A DNA stretch of 64,000 bases from Limonium bicolor (taxonomy: Eukaryota > Streptophyta > Magnoliopsida > Caryophyllales > Plumbaginaceae), in assembly GCA_023374045.1 (NCBI GenBank), contig CM041776.1, forward strand, positions 122,603,733 to 122,667,732. Reading direction: 5' to 3'. The notes below the pieces were generated by a model, which saw nothing but the letters and a program-made list of their open reading frames with translations, was not told the origin of the DNA and searched no databases. This document shows, in pieces, positions 32,949 through 45,116 of the stretch; within the stretch, counting starts at the first letter, position 1, and each line of letters starts with the position of its first letter. The position numbers and the translations under genes are program-made.

Positions 32949-35302
32949 AGGCCCTACACTTACCTTTTGCTAGTCCTCGAGCAAAACAAGATTAGAAAGG
33001 AGTAATTACTTATGCACAAAACAGATAAACTCTAGAATGAAATGTAGATAAATATTTCCAACTATATGACTCTAATTCATAAGTATCACTTATCCACCTT
33101 ATTCTATCGAAACATACTAATGGGTATAAAACAAGGAATTTCAAAACCGATCAAAAACTTTTGGGCTATTTTGCATAAGGGATTTGTAATCTCTCCTTTT
33201 TCCGGTTTCCATCATTCAGCTCTATTTTTCAAGAGTTTCTGAATGTGGCCAAGACTCTCATCAATGGTTTTATGAATCAGCCCTATTTTGCAAGAGTTTC
33301 TGAATCAACCATGATTTTTTTTGCATTGAAGAACGGGGAATTTAGGAGAAAAATAAAAGGAAAAACTCTCTTTTCTTGCTTTTATTCAGAGGCACTTTTG
33401 CAACCTCAAGGAATATAATGCTTTTCCTTTGGAAGAAGATTTTTTTTCTTTTTCTTCTTCTTTCTTCTTATTTCTTTTGCACAAAAACCCTTTTTAAGAT
33501 TTTCACCCAAAAGATTTTTCACAATTTGGAAAGAAAAAGAATAACACCCATAAGTACATAAAGGAAAGAATTAGGAGAAAGATCATGTACTCATGTTAAT
33601 AAAGAGAATCAAAAAGTTAAAAACAGGAATCTATAAGTCATTAGAGAGCTTACCTCTTGAGAGAACAAGCTTTTAGTCATTCCTAATCTTATCTCAATCA
33701 AAAACATGCAAAAAGTTTAGTAAAACATTGAATAAAACGCAAAACTTATGCATATTATAAGAAAAACTTATTTGTTAAGGGGGGTCCCTGCCCTACACTT
33801 GGCAGGAACACTGTCCCCAGTGTTCGAAAGAAAAATAAAGAAAATTAAAAAAATAATAAAGAAATAAAGAAAAGAAGTGACTCCCCTGGGATGAAAGAAG
33901 ACCAGATGCGTGGGGCTGCCCTACACTTAGCCTTTGGCTACTTGGCAGAGTTATCAGAAATATCGATAGAGGTTATGAACGATCTCGAATACTCCCATTG
34001 ATAAATTTAGCGTTGGAGACGGGAGTTGACCAAGTGGTCATGGTTGAGCAAAAAGTTGCTGCAGCGACTTATGCTCCGTGCGAACGGTCAGATCTCATGT
34101 AATTTCCACTTCCTCAGGTGTCGAAAAATCTTGGAATTCAGTGCTCTAGGTGTGTGGTTGTGCACTAACCACATTCACCTGCTGAGGAAGAGAGCTCTTG
34201 TCAAACGCCTGCTGTATTTGAGTATTTGTGTAGGGAGTGTGCTTGAACTGCATTCACCTAATTTACTTTGGAGGAGTACACAAAATTATAAATTAAACAA
34301 ATTATAGTACGAAAAATAATAATAAGACAGGAAGGTTACCAATTCAAGAGATACAAATAAAAAAAATGATTATTTTTTTTTTGAATATGCCGGACATAAT
34401 GCCGGGCAACTCGTATCCGGCAATGGACTTCTTCCATTAATGCCGGATTGGTTTTACCCGGCTTCCTGCCCGGCTTATTTAAACTCGAAGAGAAAATAAA
34501 ATAAATCAAAAAAGAGAGAAGGGATGGATAAAACGAGATGTTTGTAATAATAAAATAAAAAGATATTAACATAATTAAATTCGCAAAAATCAAAAGAAGA
34601 AACAAAGATGCGTATGCCGGACGTAGTGCCGGGTGTTCGAAGCCCGGCATTGGACTTCCTCCAAGATTGCCGGGTGTATACAAACCGGCAAGTTGCCCGG
34701 CGGGACCAAAATCGAACATAACTTAGTTAAAAGACATTGAAAGGTAAATGATAATAAAATAAAATAAAAAATAAATGTAAGAGTAAATAAGGGATTGTAG
34801 GAGATTACTCCTAATTGTCCCTACAATTAGCGACAAAAATATTGAGAGAAATTGATCATGCCGGTGACATGCCGGATAAAACCCGTCCGGCATAGGACTT
34901 CCTCCGATATGCCGGGTGAAGAACACCCGGCACAATACCCGACAAATGCAAACTCGAAATTCAAAATAAAGAATTATAGTATAGGAACTAAAATAATAGA
35001 GAAATAACGGAAGGGGTAGACAATAATATATTTAAATTTGTAAAACTCAACAGCGCATGAAATTTTGAAAACAATTTGAACATGCCGGACATAATGCCGG
35101 GCCAATCCTGTCCGGCATAGGACTTCCTCCGGGTTGCCGGGTGACAGATGCCCGGCACTTCGCACGGCACATTCAAATCTGCAAAACTAAGTGCGAAAAT
35201 AAATTAAAGAATCAAGGAATCAAAGAATAAAGAATAAAGAATAGGGCGTTTACCGAATTTAGGACTTGGAATAATTCCAAGTCCCCGGCAACGGCGCCAA
35301 TT
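32949..35302 (-). other. Non-coding internal domain of the LARD-like element
   Basis: No coding domain. AAGTGTAGGGC (minus) occurs three times, near 32951-32966 (beside the LTR), 33791-33806 and 33918-33934. Poly(A)/poly(T) tracts run through 33300-33900. The left portion (34386-35170) is a degenerate tandem array. Confidence 0.8.
34386..35170. repeat. Four ~230-bp units headed by ATGCCGG clusters
   Basis: Units begin near 34386, 34614, 34858 and 35082. Each opens with a block of the form ATGCCGGACATAATGCCGGGC, then a CCGGCATNGGACTTCCTCC-like segment, then an A-rich spacer. Spacing is 224-244 bp. Confidence 0.8.
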
Positions 35303-36793
35303 TGCTAACAGAGAAATTGTTAGGATAAACTATATACAAAAGAACAAAATAATAAATTAATCCTACAACTCTACTACGGGTAGCAAAATAAAACCCGGTC
35401 GGAGTATAGTGTAAATATATTACGACCGAGAGTATCGTACCCAAGGGACTTATAGAAAATTAGTCCTAATCCGGTAATACCTATTCTAAGACAAGGGGGG
35501 AAATTGAAATGTTTTCTAATCTAAATAAAACTAACTAAACTATGTGGTAATTACAATGAAATTATCCTTGATCCAGGGTGTGAAACCATCTAAGCATCAA
35601 TATGAACTCTCAACATAAACACAGGCCTTCGAATTAACCAACAACTGAACACGCCGGGTGTCCTGCCGGATACCACTTGCACGGCATATTCAAAGATATT
35701 GAATATGCCGGACATTGGCCACCCGGCAGTGCATCCGGCATAGTCATAATGCATATTCTTTCTCCAGTTTCCGAGTAGAAAACAGAAGACTCATCCCTAT
35801 TAACAAATCGAGCATATATCATGCCGCGAAATGAACAAGGAAATGGGGGAAAATGGATTAATTCTCACTCTTACCACTAACCCTTAAGTCATAAGAAGAG
35901 AGTAGGAAGACCATTAAGAGAGTCTAACCTATCTTACTTGGGACTTGTCTTCCACAAGTAAGAATTGCATGAAGAGAAAAAGAGATCAACCTATTCTCTT
36001 TCAATAAGAACCTTACTCTTAATAAACTTGAAAATTATATTAAAGAAATCATATTGTTTACAAGAAGGAATTCATCCCTAACCAAGAATAAACAAGGAGT
36101 TCAACATCTCCATCCACACAACTACAAGAAGAGAATACAAAGGGGAGAAGGGAATGGTCATAGCCTTAACCCGACAGGATCTTCTTCTTCTTCTTCGCGT
36201 GGATGGAACTGTAGAAACTTCCTTGGACACCAACAATGGAGTGGGGCGGAATTGGAGTTGTGAGTGGAGTGTATAGGGGTGTTGAAGTGTGGTCAATTGT
36301 TGCCTTCCTCAGCCTATTTATAGGCATTAAATGTGTCGTTGCCGGGCGTCGTGCCGGGTCACCAGTAGCCGGCACACGTGTAAAATGCGCCCAACTGTTA
36401 ACGGTCGAAACCGTCAATTCCGCGCGAAACAGTGCATATGTCGGGTAGGATATACGCGGCATCATCCCTTTCACCAACGGTCAATAACTGCTATCGCTTG
36501 GTCAACCGTGGCGACTCTTCACTTATGCCGGATGGAATCTACCCGGCATTAGGTCCGGCAATGCCTCTTTTCTGTTCTGTACTTATGTCGTGCAGAAACT
36601 ACCGGCATGGTCCGGCTTCAACTGAACTTTTGCCTAGAAAATCATTCCTTGCACAGAAAACTCATAAAAACATAATCTGTACAAATATTATATTTTAACA
36701 CATAATAAGCATAAATAACATAAATATAACTTTATTTAGATAAATATAATACTAAATCTAGTGCATAAAATATGATAAGTCTGCGGCTTATCA
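35303..36793 (-). repeat. 5' LTR of the LARD-like element
   Basis: Nearly identical to 31453-32948; differences include a TG insertion near 35580 and a few substitutions. TATA box TATAAATA (minus) at 36315-36322. The PBS follows at 35281-35299. Confidence 0.9.
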
Positions 36794-37303
36794 AGTTGCT
36801 CCCAATGCATAATCACTGGCATCACACATAATCTCGACAGGCAACGACCAATCAGGAGCAACAATAATAGGTGCAGAAATCAACTTAGCTTTAAGCAAAT
36901 TGAACGCATCCAAGCACTCTTTAGTAAACTCAAATTTAGCATCTTTAAGTAATAAATCGCAAAGAGGCTTAGAGATCTTAGAAAAATCCTTAACAAAATG
37001 CCTATAAAAACCTGCGTGACCGAAAAAACTCCGAACATCCTTTACCAACAATGGTGGTGGCAGCTGCTCTATTACTTCAATCTTTGATTTGTCCACCTCG
37101 ATCCCTTTCTTAGAAATCTTATGTCCGAGCACGATGCCTTCCTGCACCATGAAGTGGCACTTCTCCCAATTGAGCACCAGATTAGTTTCCTTGCACCTAG
37201 CTAAGATTAAATCCAAGTTTCTCAAACAAGAATCAAAAGTTGGTCCAAAGACAGAAAAATCATCCATAAAGATTTTGATGCACTTTTCAAAAAAAAACAG
37301 CAA
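36794..37303 (-). pseudogene. Athila-like RT palm/thumb and start of RNase H
   Basis: It contains the catalytic IFMDDFSVFG, then VLNWEKCHFMV, LGHKIS, VRSFFGHAGFYRHFVKDFS and the RNase H first Asp in CDASDYALGA, where the 5.3-kb insertion cuts in. The frame differs from the upstream RT block; an A9 run at about 37289-37297 is the likely slip site. Confidence 0.9.
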
Positions 37304-37898
37304 AGATAGCGGTCATGCATCTTTGAAATGTAGCTGGTGCATTACACAAACCAAAGGGCATGCGTCGATAAGCATAAGTACCATACGGACATGTAAAAGT
37401 GGTTTTCTCTTGGTCTTCCTTAGCAACTGGAATCTGAAAATAACCGGAGTAACCATCTAAGAAACAGTAATATTCTTGTCCTGCAAGTCTCTCCAGCATC
37501 TGGTCAATAAAAGGAAGGGGGAAATGATCCTTCCTAGTGGCGGCATTTAATTTCCTGTAATCAATGCAAACTCTATGCCCGGTAATAGTACGCTGAGGAA
37601 TTAATTCACCTTTTTCTTTTGGCACCACAGTTAAACCTTCTTTCTTAGGTACGACCTGTGTAGGACTTACCCATTCGCTGTTAGAAATCGGGTAGATGAT
37701 ACCTGCATCCAAGAGCTTGATAACCTCCTTCTTAACCACCTCTTTCATGTGCAGGTTCAGTCTTCGTTGAGGCTGTCTCGTTGGTTTGTCATTCTCCTCA
37801 ATGTAAATGTGGTGAGTGCAGAATGTAGGGGCAATGCCTTTGATATCAGCAATGGACCACCCTAGTGCCTCTTTGTTCCTCTTTAGAACCTGCAACAA
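37287..37898 (-). pseudogene. Athila-like reverse transcriptase, N-terminal part
   Basis: RT fingers and palm are visible: GWSIADIKGI, WVSPTQVVPKK, VCIDYRKLNAATRKDHFPLP, FLDGYSGYFQI and MPFGLCNAPATFQRCM. An upstream frameshift near 37900 separates it from protease. Confidence 0.92.
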
Positions 37899-38880
37899 GC
37901 TTCCTCCTGTTCATTGGTTAAACTATTAGAAATAATGACAGGCAAATCAGATGGAGGAACTAAGAAAGCATATTTAAGGTGACTAGGGAGAGGGTTAATT
38001 TCAAGGGAAGGTGGTGAGTCCACACAAGGAGTTAGCATCTTTGGAACTCGGTCCAGCGGTTCCTCTTCGATTCTGTGGTTCTTTCTATATGGCCTCCCAG
38101 CAGCAAGCTGAAATGCTGCAGCAGAAATCTCAGAATCATCATGAACTGTTTCTATGGATTCTACCAAGCACTTCTCCAATGCATCCAGCTCCGTGGGGCT
38201 GTAAGAATAGTCCTGCATCAAGGTATCAATACAATCTAAACTGAAACAAGCATGAACATCAGAAGGGTGAGTAGTAGCCTTGGTCATATCAAATACAAGC
38301 TGCTCATCATGTAACCGAAGTATAATCTTCCCTCCTTCAACATCAATGAGGGTCCTTGCTGTACGCATGAACGGTCTTCCTAAGATTAGCGGTACTACCT
38401 TGTCCTCCTCCATGTCTAAAATCACAAAGTCAGCAGGGAAAGCAAAAGTACCAACTGAAACAATTAAATCCCTTACCACCCCTTTAGGTAGGATGAATGA
38501 CCTATCAGCTAATTGTAGAGTAATTCGGGTAGGTTCACATTCTTCTAAACCAAGGTTCAAATACATTGATAAAGGCATTAAATTAATACTCGCACCTAAG
38601 TCACATAAACCCTTACCATAATTCACATTACCTATCGCGCAAGGTATGACCGGAGTACCTGGATCATCAAGCTTAGGTGGAAGCTTCTTCGAAAGGACGG
38701 CTGAAACGCTCTCGGTAAGCTGTACAGTATCCTTCTCCACTAAAGACCGTCTATTGGACAGGATGTCCTTCATGAACTTAGCATATATTGGCATCTGCTT
38801 CAACACTTCAGAAAAAGGAATGTTAATGGTTAGCTTCTTAAAAATACTTAAGAACTTACCAAACTGCTCATCCAGTCTCT
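37883..38880 (-). pseudogene. Athila-like aspartic protease region
   Basis: The protease motif is LCDLGASINLMPLSMY, the Athila-style DLGA variant, followed by PLILGRPFMRTA, the conserved ILGRPFL-type strand. A long acidic linker leads to RT. A lost base near 38885 separates it from the Gag frame. Open apart from the boundary frameshifts. Confidence 0.9.
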
Positions 38881-40581
38881 CTTCTTTAACCGGTTTGGAA
38901 AAGGAACCGACGCTTCATCAACTGCGCGGCATGGAGGTGGGGAAATTTTTGGAGTCTTGCTAATCGCCACCTCCTCTTCAACTGGTTCCTCCTGAGAACC
39001 TGCTGGTGTGGTTTCTTCATTTCGCTCAACATTAGGAAGAGGGGGCTCAGCTTCAGGGATCACCGGATCAAGCTGTGTACCACTCCTCAATGTGATTGCC
39101 TTGGCTTGCTCTCTCGAATTCTGCTCTGACTGACTGGGCAAAGAACCCAAAGGACACTGAGCCAACTGCTGTGATATCTGAGATAGCTGAGTCTCGATGT
39201 TCCTATTGAATGTCCTTTGATCATTGTTGAAGGTCCTCTGCTCCTAATTGAAAGCTTCCAGCTCATTAAATTTCTTGGTGTTAACCGTGATGAAATCATT
39301 CATTCTGGCCAGAACTTCAACCATACTAGAGGACGCACCAGCACCTGTATTCTGTACTTGTTGATTCTGTAGTGGCTGCTTCTGATAAGAGGAGTTATAC
39401 TGTTGTTGAGGTCTTTGGTTGTAATTGCTGTTACCGCCAGCTTGGTAACGATTCTGCTGCTGAGAATGATAACCCGGGTTGCCTTGATTTCCGAAATAAT
39501 TACCCGGTCTGTTACCAACATAGTTTGCTACCTCTTCTTGCGGTGGAACACACTGGCACATGTTAGAACCTCCACCACAATATTCACATTGAGGGAATGA
39601 ATCAGTGATAGCCGATGCGTTTGATTTTGGGTTCATCAGGGTGCACATCTTCTCAAACTGCTTAGAAATGTTGTCCATCTTAGCAGCTAAGAGGGTGTTC
39701 GAGTCTACCTCATAAATTCCTGCATTCTTCTTGGGGAAGATCTCAGTGGCAGCTCTAGCACCTCCCCATTGGTTAGCTGAATTGGAAAGAGTTTCCAACA
39801 ACTCCTTTATCCTGGTGATCGGAAGCTCCATAAGACTTCCTCCTGCACAGGTATCTACTAATAGACGACTCTGGGGGTCTAGATCCTTATAAAATGATTG
39901 CAATACAACTTCTTCTCCCAGACCATGATGTGGCACTCGTCTTACAATTCCATTGAATCGCTCCCAAGCTTCAGAAAGAGTTTCACCGCTATACTGTTTG
40001 AAGTTCGTGATCTCACCTCTCATTGCCAGCATTCGGGATGGTGGAAAGTATTTTGCTAGGAACGCATTTGCTAGCTCGCTCCACGAAGTGATACTGTTTG
40101 GAGATAGGGAGTTCAGCCACTCTGCAGCCCTGTCCCTGAGTGAAAAAGGAAACAAGGTTAGTCTGGCTACTTCCTGAGAAGCTGGTGTTGAACATGCTCC
40201 AACCAATCGCAGGAAGGATGTAAGATGAACATTTGGGTCTTCAGTGACTACTCCGCTGAACTGTGGAGCATTAAGGACCATCGTAACATAGTGGGTCTTG
40301 AATTGCCATTCTATCCCTTCCGGTAGTGCAGGGATTACTATTGGCGATGTGAGTCCCTCCACATTCGGGCGAGTGTAGTCGTTCATCCTTCTTTCTCTGC
40401 TGATACCGTCCATAAGATACTCTTCTTCTTGAACAAAGGTATCACCTGGTGAGTCTTTGAGAAACACTTCTGGTTCAACTGTAGTCTCCAGTACCAATCC
40501 CTGACGACTTCTCCTTGTAAGTCGTTCTATCTCATGTGCCAGCTCAAATTCAAGATTTCCTTTAGAACGAGTTTTAACCAT
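38848..40581 (-). pseudogene. Athila-like gag
   Basis: The frame starts MVKTRSKGN at 40581. Capsid-like features are FSLRDRAAEWLNSLSPNSITSW and LANAFLAKYFPPSR, a typical plant gypsy gag core. A Gln/Asn-rich tail follows. Where a CCHC knuckle is expected only CEYCGGGSNMCQC is present, lacking the usual G-H, so the knuckle looks degenerate. One in-frame TAG at 39244-39246 interrupts the frame, which then runs on to about 38885 before shifting. Gag would assemble particles in the cytoplasm. Confidence 0.9.
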
Positions 40582-40830
40582 AAACCAAAATCAGATAACT
40601 GACAGTAATGTAGTTATAGAAGTAAACTCAATCGGGTAAAACCAAAATAAACTAGAACCAAAATAAGAAACAAATTGCACAAAGTTAAGAAAATAAACAA
40701 AGGAAAATAAAATAAAACAAATCAAAAATAAACTAAAAAGCAAAAACAAAACAAAATTAAATGAGATAATACCAATATAAAAGAAATTAAACTAAGCAAC
40801 CGTGCCTCCCCGGCAACGGCGCCAAAAACT
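40582..40830 (-). promoter_or_regulatory. Athila-like 5' leader and primer-binding site
   Basis: The minus strand reads TGGCGCCGTTGCCGGGGAGG (40805-40824), six bases past the 5' LTR. PBSs of this sequence are typical of Athila-type elements and are usually assigned to tRNA-Asp; I could not check a tRNA. The leader is A/T-rich and non-coding. Confidence 0.85.
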
Positions 40831-42520
40831 TGTTGGGGTAAAACCTAACGGTAAATTGTTGTTGGGGGTTTAACCTAACGGCAAGTGTACCGGTCGATTA
40901 TAGCAAGTTTAAATCTTGGAGTATTCCCTGAGTATCGAATCCAAGGAGGCAGTGGCTAGTTTAATTTCTACTTACAAAACATGAACAATAAAAATAACAG
41001 GAAATTGGGGGTTTTTGTATGTGATGGTGAATATTGTAAAGGAGTTCAATAAGCGATAAATAACAGGTAAATAATTGTTTTGATTTTGTTTGATAAGAGA
41101 AATTCCGGTTTACTACTTCTCTCTAGATTTGCAATTTCTTCCCATAAGTGATTTCTACAGAATTCTGAATAAAACCCTAGAATAAGGATAATTCGTATTC
41201 GGTCTCCCGTTCCACGAATTCTAATTAGCAAAGACCGAATCCTAACTCTTGTTATGAATCCACTGTTTACTAATTGCTTTAAGTGTAGTCTAGATTAATG
41301 GTCAGCTAGTGTTTAGAGGAATTACCATCTCTATACTAACTGGTTCTTTCCCTATAGTCAATTGATAGCCGCAGTTCTCACTTATAAGCTAACAAACTGA
41401 TAAACTCATTTAATTGATCAGATTAACAAGTCTAGGAATTCATAAGGGAAAAGAACTTTATTCTATTGTACTGCAGAAAATCACAAAGGTTTAGAAATAA
41501 TTATTCTAGAGATACATAGTAAACCGAAATTAAAAGCGACTACTCAGCCATAGACAAAATAACAATGCTCAATATAAACAGCATAAGGATAGAGGGATGT
41601 AGAAGAAAAACTGATTTTAGAAGCCGTCGAGACGATTCTGCAAATTCCACTCGTGTCCGGCTGTCTTGGGTCGGACGTAGATCCGGACGCCTTGGTCTGG
41701 TTGTGTCCGGATCCGGACGTCAAATCCAGACGTGGCTAAAAGAAGCACCGTGAGCAAGGTTCTATCTGTGAGTGAGGGAGATGAGTTACGGAGGAAATTT
41801 ATGAATGGAGATGAAGGGATGATCGTGGATGAACAGATGATATGTAGAGAGGAGGAGAGTGTATTGCTTAGACTCTGAGAGTCTGGGACGATTTGAACTG
41901 AAGCAGGAGCTGGGTTTATATAGGCTTAGAGGAGAAACATAGGTTAGTGGTGTGACGTGTTGGGGAAATTAATTGAGCATGGCCGCTGCTTAATTTAAGG
42001 GAAGTATGGGCTTAGCTTGCTTTCGGCTGATAATTATGCCGAAAGCCCGATTATCAGCGTGATTGCATTTTTATTTTTCATCTTTGTGTGACGTCCGGAT
42101 CTGTGTCCGGATCTGGACGTGACACAGAACTTTTAGATCTGAAATTCGGAATATGTCCGGATCTGTGTCCGAATCCGAACAAGACACAGAACTTTTTGAA
42201 GCTGGATCTCGGGTCACGTCCGGGTTGCGTCCGGATCCGGACATGAGACGTCCGGATTTGCGTCCGGCCAAGTTTACCCGGACGTGACCAATTTTTGTGT
42301 CTCTTCTCCTGATTTGTTCCCCGTTTGTTGCGTTGTAATCCTTATGATGTAATATCTTCATTTCCCTGGGTTTTTCCTATATTTAGCATATAAAATGCAT
42401 CAGTTCATATCAAAACATCAATCTTAGGAAAAACATAGAATAAGTGGGAAACATTGCTTAAATTGTAGCAGATTATAAGGTAATTAAGTCCTTAAAAGCC
42501 TATATGTTTCACACTTATCA
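40831..42520 (-). repeat. 5' LTR of the Athila-like element
   Basis: 1690 bp, full-length match to 2448-4137. TATA box TATATAAA (minus) at 41915-41922, about 600 nt into the LTR. CCGG palindrome clusters at 41652-41728 and 42092-42285 flank this promoter on both sides. The TSD TCAAC follows at 42521-42525. Confidence 0.92.
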
Positions 42521-42525
42521 TCAAC

Positions 42526-42863
42526 CAAAAGTAAGTATCCAAGACTTCCAACTTCAAAGACTTCCAAATTTTTCCCCCTTTTGCCACATCAAAAAGAAAT
42601 AAGATATAGCAAAAAAAAATATTAAGTGTCAACGAGGGGAGGGGTAGGATACAATCCAACTAATACTAGAACTTTTCTGATGGTTCAGACGTGGAATTAG
42701 TCGCAGTCATCAAAAAATTTTACTTTTCCTCTAGAAGATTTATCCTATCCATCAAGCGCTTCTCCATCACTGCCATTGAGTCTAGGACTCACTGTAGCAG
42801 AAGAGAAGTAGAGGCAATAACATGGTCAGTCTTCTCTTCATGTTGCACTGTCTGTTTGAACTG
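42526..42863 (-). other. Sirevirus 3' untranslated segment
   Basis: Non-coding; it holds the outermost PPT-like AAAAGGGGGAAAAA at 42570-42582 (minus). Contiguous with 2447 downward before the Athila insertion. Confidence 0.6.
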
Positions 42864-44020
42864 TCAGCCTGAATTTGTCAGTTCAAGTCCCATCTGGGAT
42901 AGAGTTGAAACAGCCAGGTAGTTAGTTGGTTGAGCAGAAATGTAGTACCCATCATCCAGTACAAGCTTAAAGTGACGAAGAACCTTAGTCATCCAGAAGG
43001 GATAAGGAATTGAAGGCTTGGAGTTATTTACAATTGACCGCAAATGAGAAATAATGATTCTTGGCAATGAAAGTTGAATCTTTTTGTCTAAACACCACAT
43101 TAACCCCAAATCAACAGGAGTGACCTTGTCACGCATATCAGTACATGGAAAAATCGTTTGATAAGCAAGTATATGTAATAACCTTGGTAAAACTCCCAAA
43201 TCTCTCTGTGGGTAGTGTTTGAGTCTAGAACTAGCACGAGACAAACCAAAATGTTGTACTACGTCAGAATGAGGTGCCACATCCACTTTTTGAGTATTGA
43301 ACTCAGCTAACCCATCTAGAGGTACTTCAAGAATCATAGCAAGCCATGCACGGGAGATTATCATCTTGATTCTAGCCACTTCAGTCTTAAACTCATATAG
43401 TGAAACAAATTCCAAATTCAGAACAAACAGAACAATAGTTCCTGGTAGTATGTGGTTTCCGAATTAAACAACCTATCCCAACCTTGAAACTTTACAGTCT
43501 CCACTAAAGATTCCAAGGAGTTCTTACCTAGCCAGTCACAATCTATCAGCTTGCCAGGAATAATGTTGGATTCAAGCATAACACGATTCAAAATAGGTTT
43601 CTAAGGAAATGAACGACCTAGATTTCGTAACCTTTCTTGATGAAACTCCTTCGCTTTAAATTTTGAATGAGGTCGCGCCACAGACTTCAGCCTTATCAAT
43701 GACTGCGGTTGCGTAACTGGAGAATCATTTCCTTTGCGCTTTGGAATCGCCGATGAAGCATCTTCGACACCCAAGGAGACCTTTCTGGCGGGTGTGCGCA
43801 ACCGACGACGAGTTTTGGCCAGTGGAATGTCATCCTCAGTTGGAATAGCGGATGAGTCATCATCGCTTAACACAGTAGTTTCTTTAGGGGTTGGAGATTT
43901 TACGTCAGGTGAGGGTTTTGAAAATGAGTCAGGGACTGTGGTATTTTGGCTAATGTCAGTTGGCTTTTCAGTAGCAAGAGGTTCAATTTTTTCGTAGATG
44001 AGCTGTTCGAAGGAATCCAT
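42864..44020 (-). pseudogene. Env-position ORF of the Sirevirus-type element
   Basis: It starts MDSFEQLIYEK with an acidic, Ser/Pro/Thr-rich N-terminal third and a basic TRRRLRTPARK patch. A globular part follows (LGRSFP region; GLMWCLDKKIQLSLPRIIISH) resembling the 'putative plant transposon protein' family. At least one frameshift falls between 43601 and 43415. It lies about 1.1 kb downstream of pol, where some Sireviruses carry an env-like gene, but no transmembrane segment or signal peptide is evident. I do not assign a function. Confidence 0.6.
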
Positions 44021-45116
44021 GGCCGAATTTTTATAGAAATTGATGGAAATTCAAGAACGAAGACAGCGGAAAAGAAATTTGGCATTGCTGAGAAAAGACA
44101 GGACGAAGCTTAACCAAGTGAGAGAACAGTGCAAAAGTGAAAATAGAGAAGTGAAGAGAAGTTGAATCAGTTTTGTGTTTGAAAAGAAGATAGTGTAAGT
44201 GAAATAAAAATATTAAGTGAAAAAACAAAATAAAAATGAACCTCCTTTTGCTAAGCACAATCAACAACCCTAGACTTAGTCTCTCAGAATAGAAAGTTCA
44301 AGAAAGTATTAAGTAAGTCACTGTTGTCGAAAAAAAACAACAACCAATATTCCTAAGTAGATCTGTTTTTCATTCCCCTTTCATTTTTAACCTAGAGTGA
44401 AAGAACAACAAGCACGACGTGTAGATTCTTGGTTTTAATCTCATTCCACTCCATTATACCTTTCATCACCACAGATTCATACTCATAGTTTATTTTCATA
44501 TGTGTCGAAAAGACTTGTGTTAAATGTATAGAGACAACATTTTCTTTATTTATTAAACAACACCTTGACTTTTTCTCTCCACCCATGTAACGACGTTGGG
44601 TCAACTTGCCCAGAGTAGTTACCCTTAGGAAGTTAGATGATAAAGCATCATATAAGACTTAATTGTCAGATGAAAGAGGCCAAATTTGTGTTATTGGTAC
44701 TGTGAGCATTGGAATCTCTTGCCTTGTTCATTCCACCAACCATCCAGCACAGTTTTCCTTAAATCCAAACGTATTGCTTGTTGTACATATCAAGTAAGTA
44801 TATATGAAGAGAGATTATGAGAAAGTTCATCTGACTCAGTTATATCGTGAAGATTTACTTGAAGAAGCAATAGGCTTAGCTTATCAATTTCCTCAACCGT
44901 CTATGCACCGAGATAACTTAATGTAGAGCTTTATCAACCATGTAAAGCAATTGGATTATATTTATTGAAACAACAGATACGAAATCTAATAAAGTAAGGA
45001 TCAGTTCTGAACTGATGAAGACAAGAAGTTAATAATGAACCTAGACAGAAAACCTCAAAGAATTTAAAAAAACAGAAAGAACTATTTAAAACAAACTAAA
45101 ATATCAGGATTGTGCC
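44021..45116 (-). other. Sirevirus spacer between pol and the env-position ORF
   Basis: AT-rich; no coding domain recognised. Confidence 0.6.

Larger units (their letters stand above)
31453..36793 (-). mobile_element. Non-autonomous LTR element (LARD-like, Athila-related) inside Athila RNase H
   Basis: LTRs at 31453-32948 (1496 bp) and 35303-36793 (1491 bp) begin TGCTAACAGAG and end GGCTTATCA. They are nearly identical, so insertion looks recent. The PBS on the minus strand (35281-35299) begins TGGCGCCGTTGCCGGGGAC, the same class as the host Athila element. A PPT-like AAGTGTAGGGC borders the other LTR (about 32951-32966). The 2.35-kb internal region has no gag or pol. The TSD is imperfect: ACCTG before 31453 against AGTTG after 36793. 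Excision would leave the RNase H reading frame continuous. Confidence 0.9.
2448..42520 (-). mobile_element. Athila-like Ty3/gypsy retrotransposon, interrupted by three insertions
   Basis: Two LTRs of 1690 bp each (2448-4137 and 40831-42520) begin TGTTGGGG and end CTTATCA on the plus strand. They are flanked by a perfect TSD, TCAAC (2443-2447 and 42521-42525). On the minus strand the order is 5' LTR, PBS, gag, protease, RT, RNase H, integrase, a long spacer, an extra ORF, PPT and 3' LTR. Subtracting the non-autonomous element (31453-36793), solo LTR A with its passenger (9170-29069) and solo LTR B (5579-7094) leaves roughly 13 kb, a normal Athila size. The PBS class, the DLGA protease motif, the gag style and the extra ORF after pol all fit the Athila lineage. 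Coding parts carry several stops and frameshifts, so it is not autonomous now. Confidence 0.9.
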
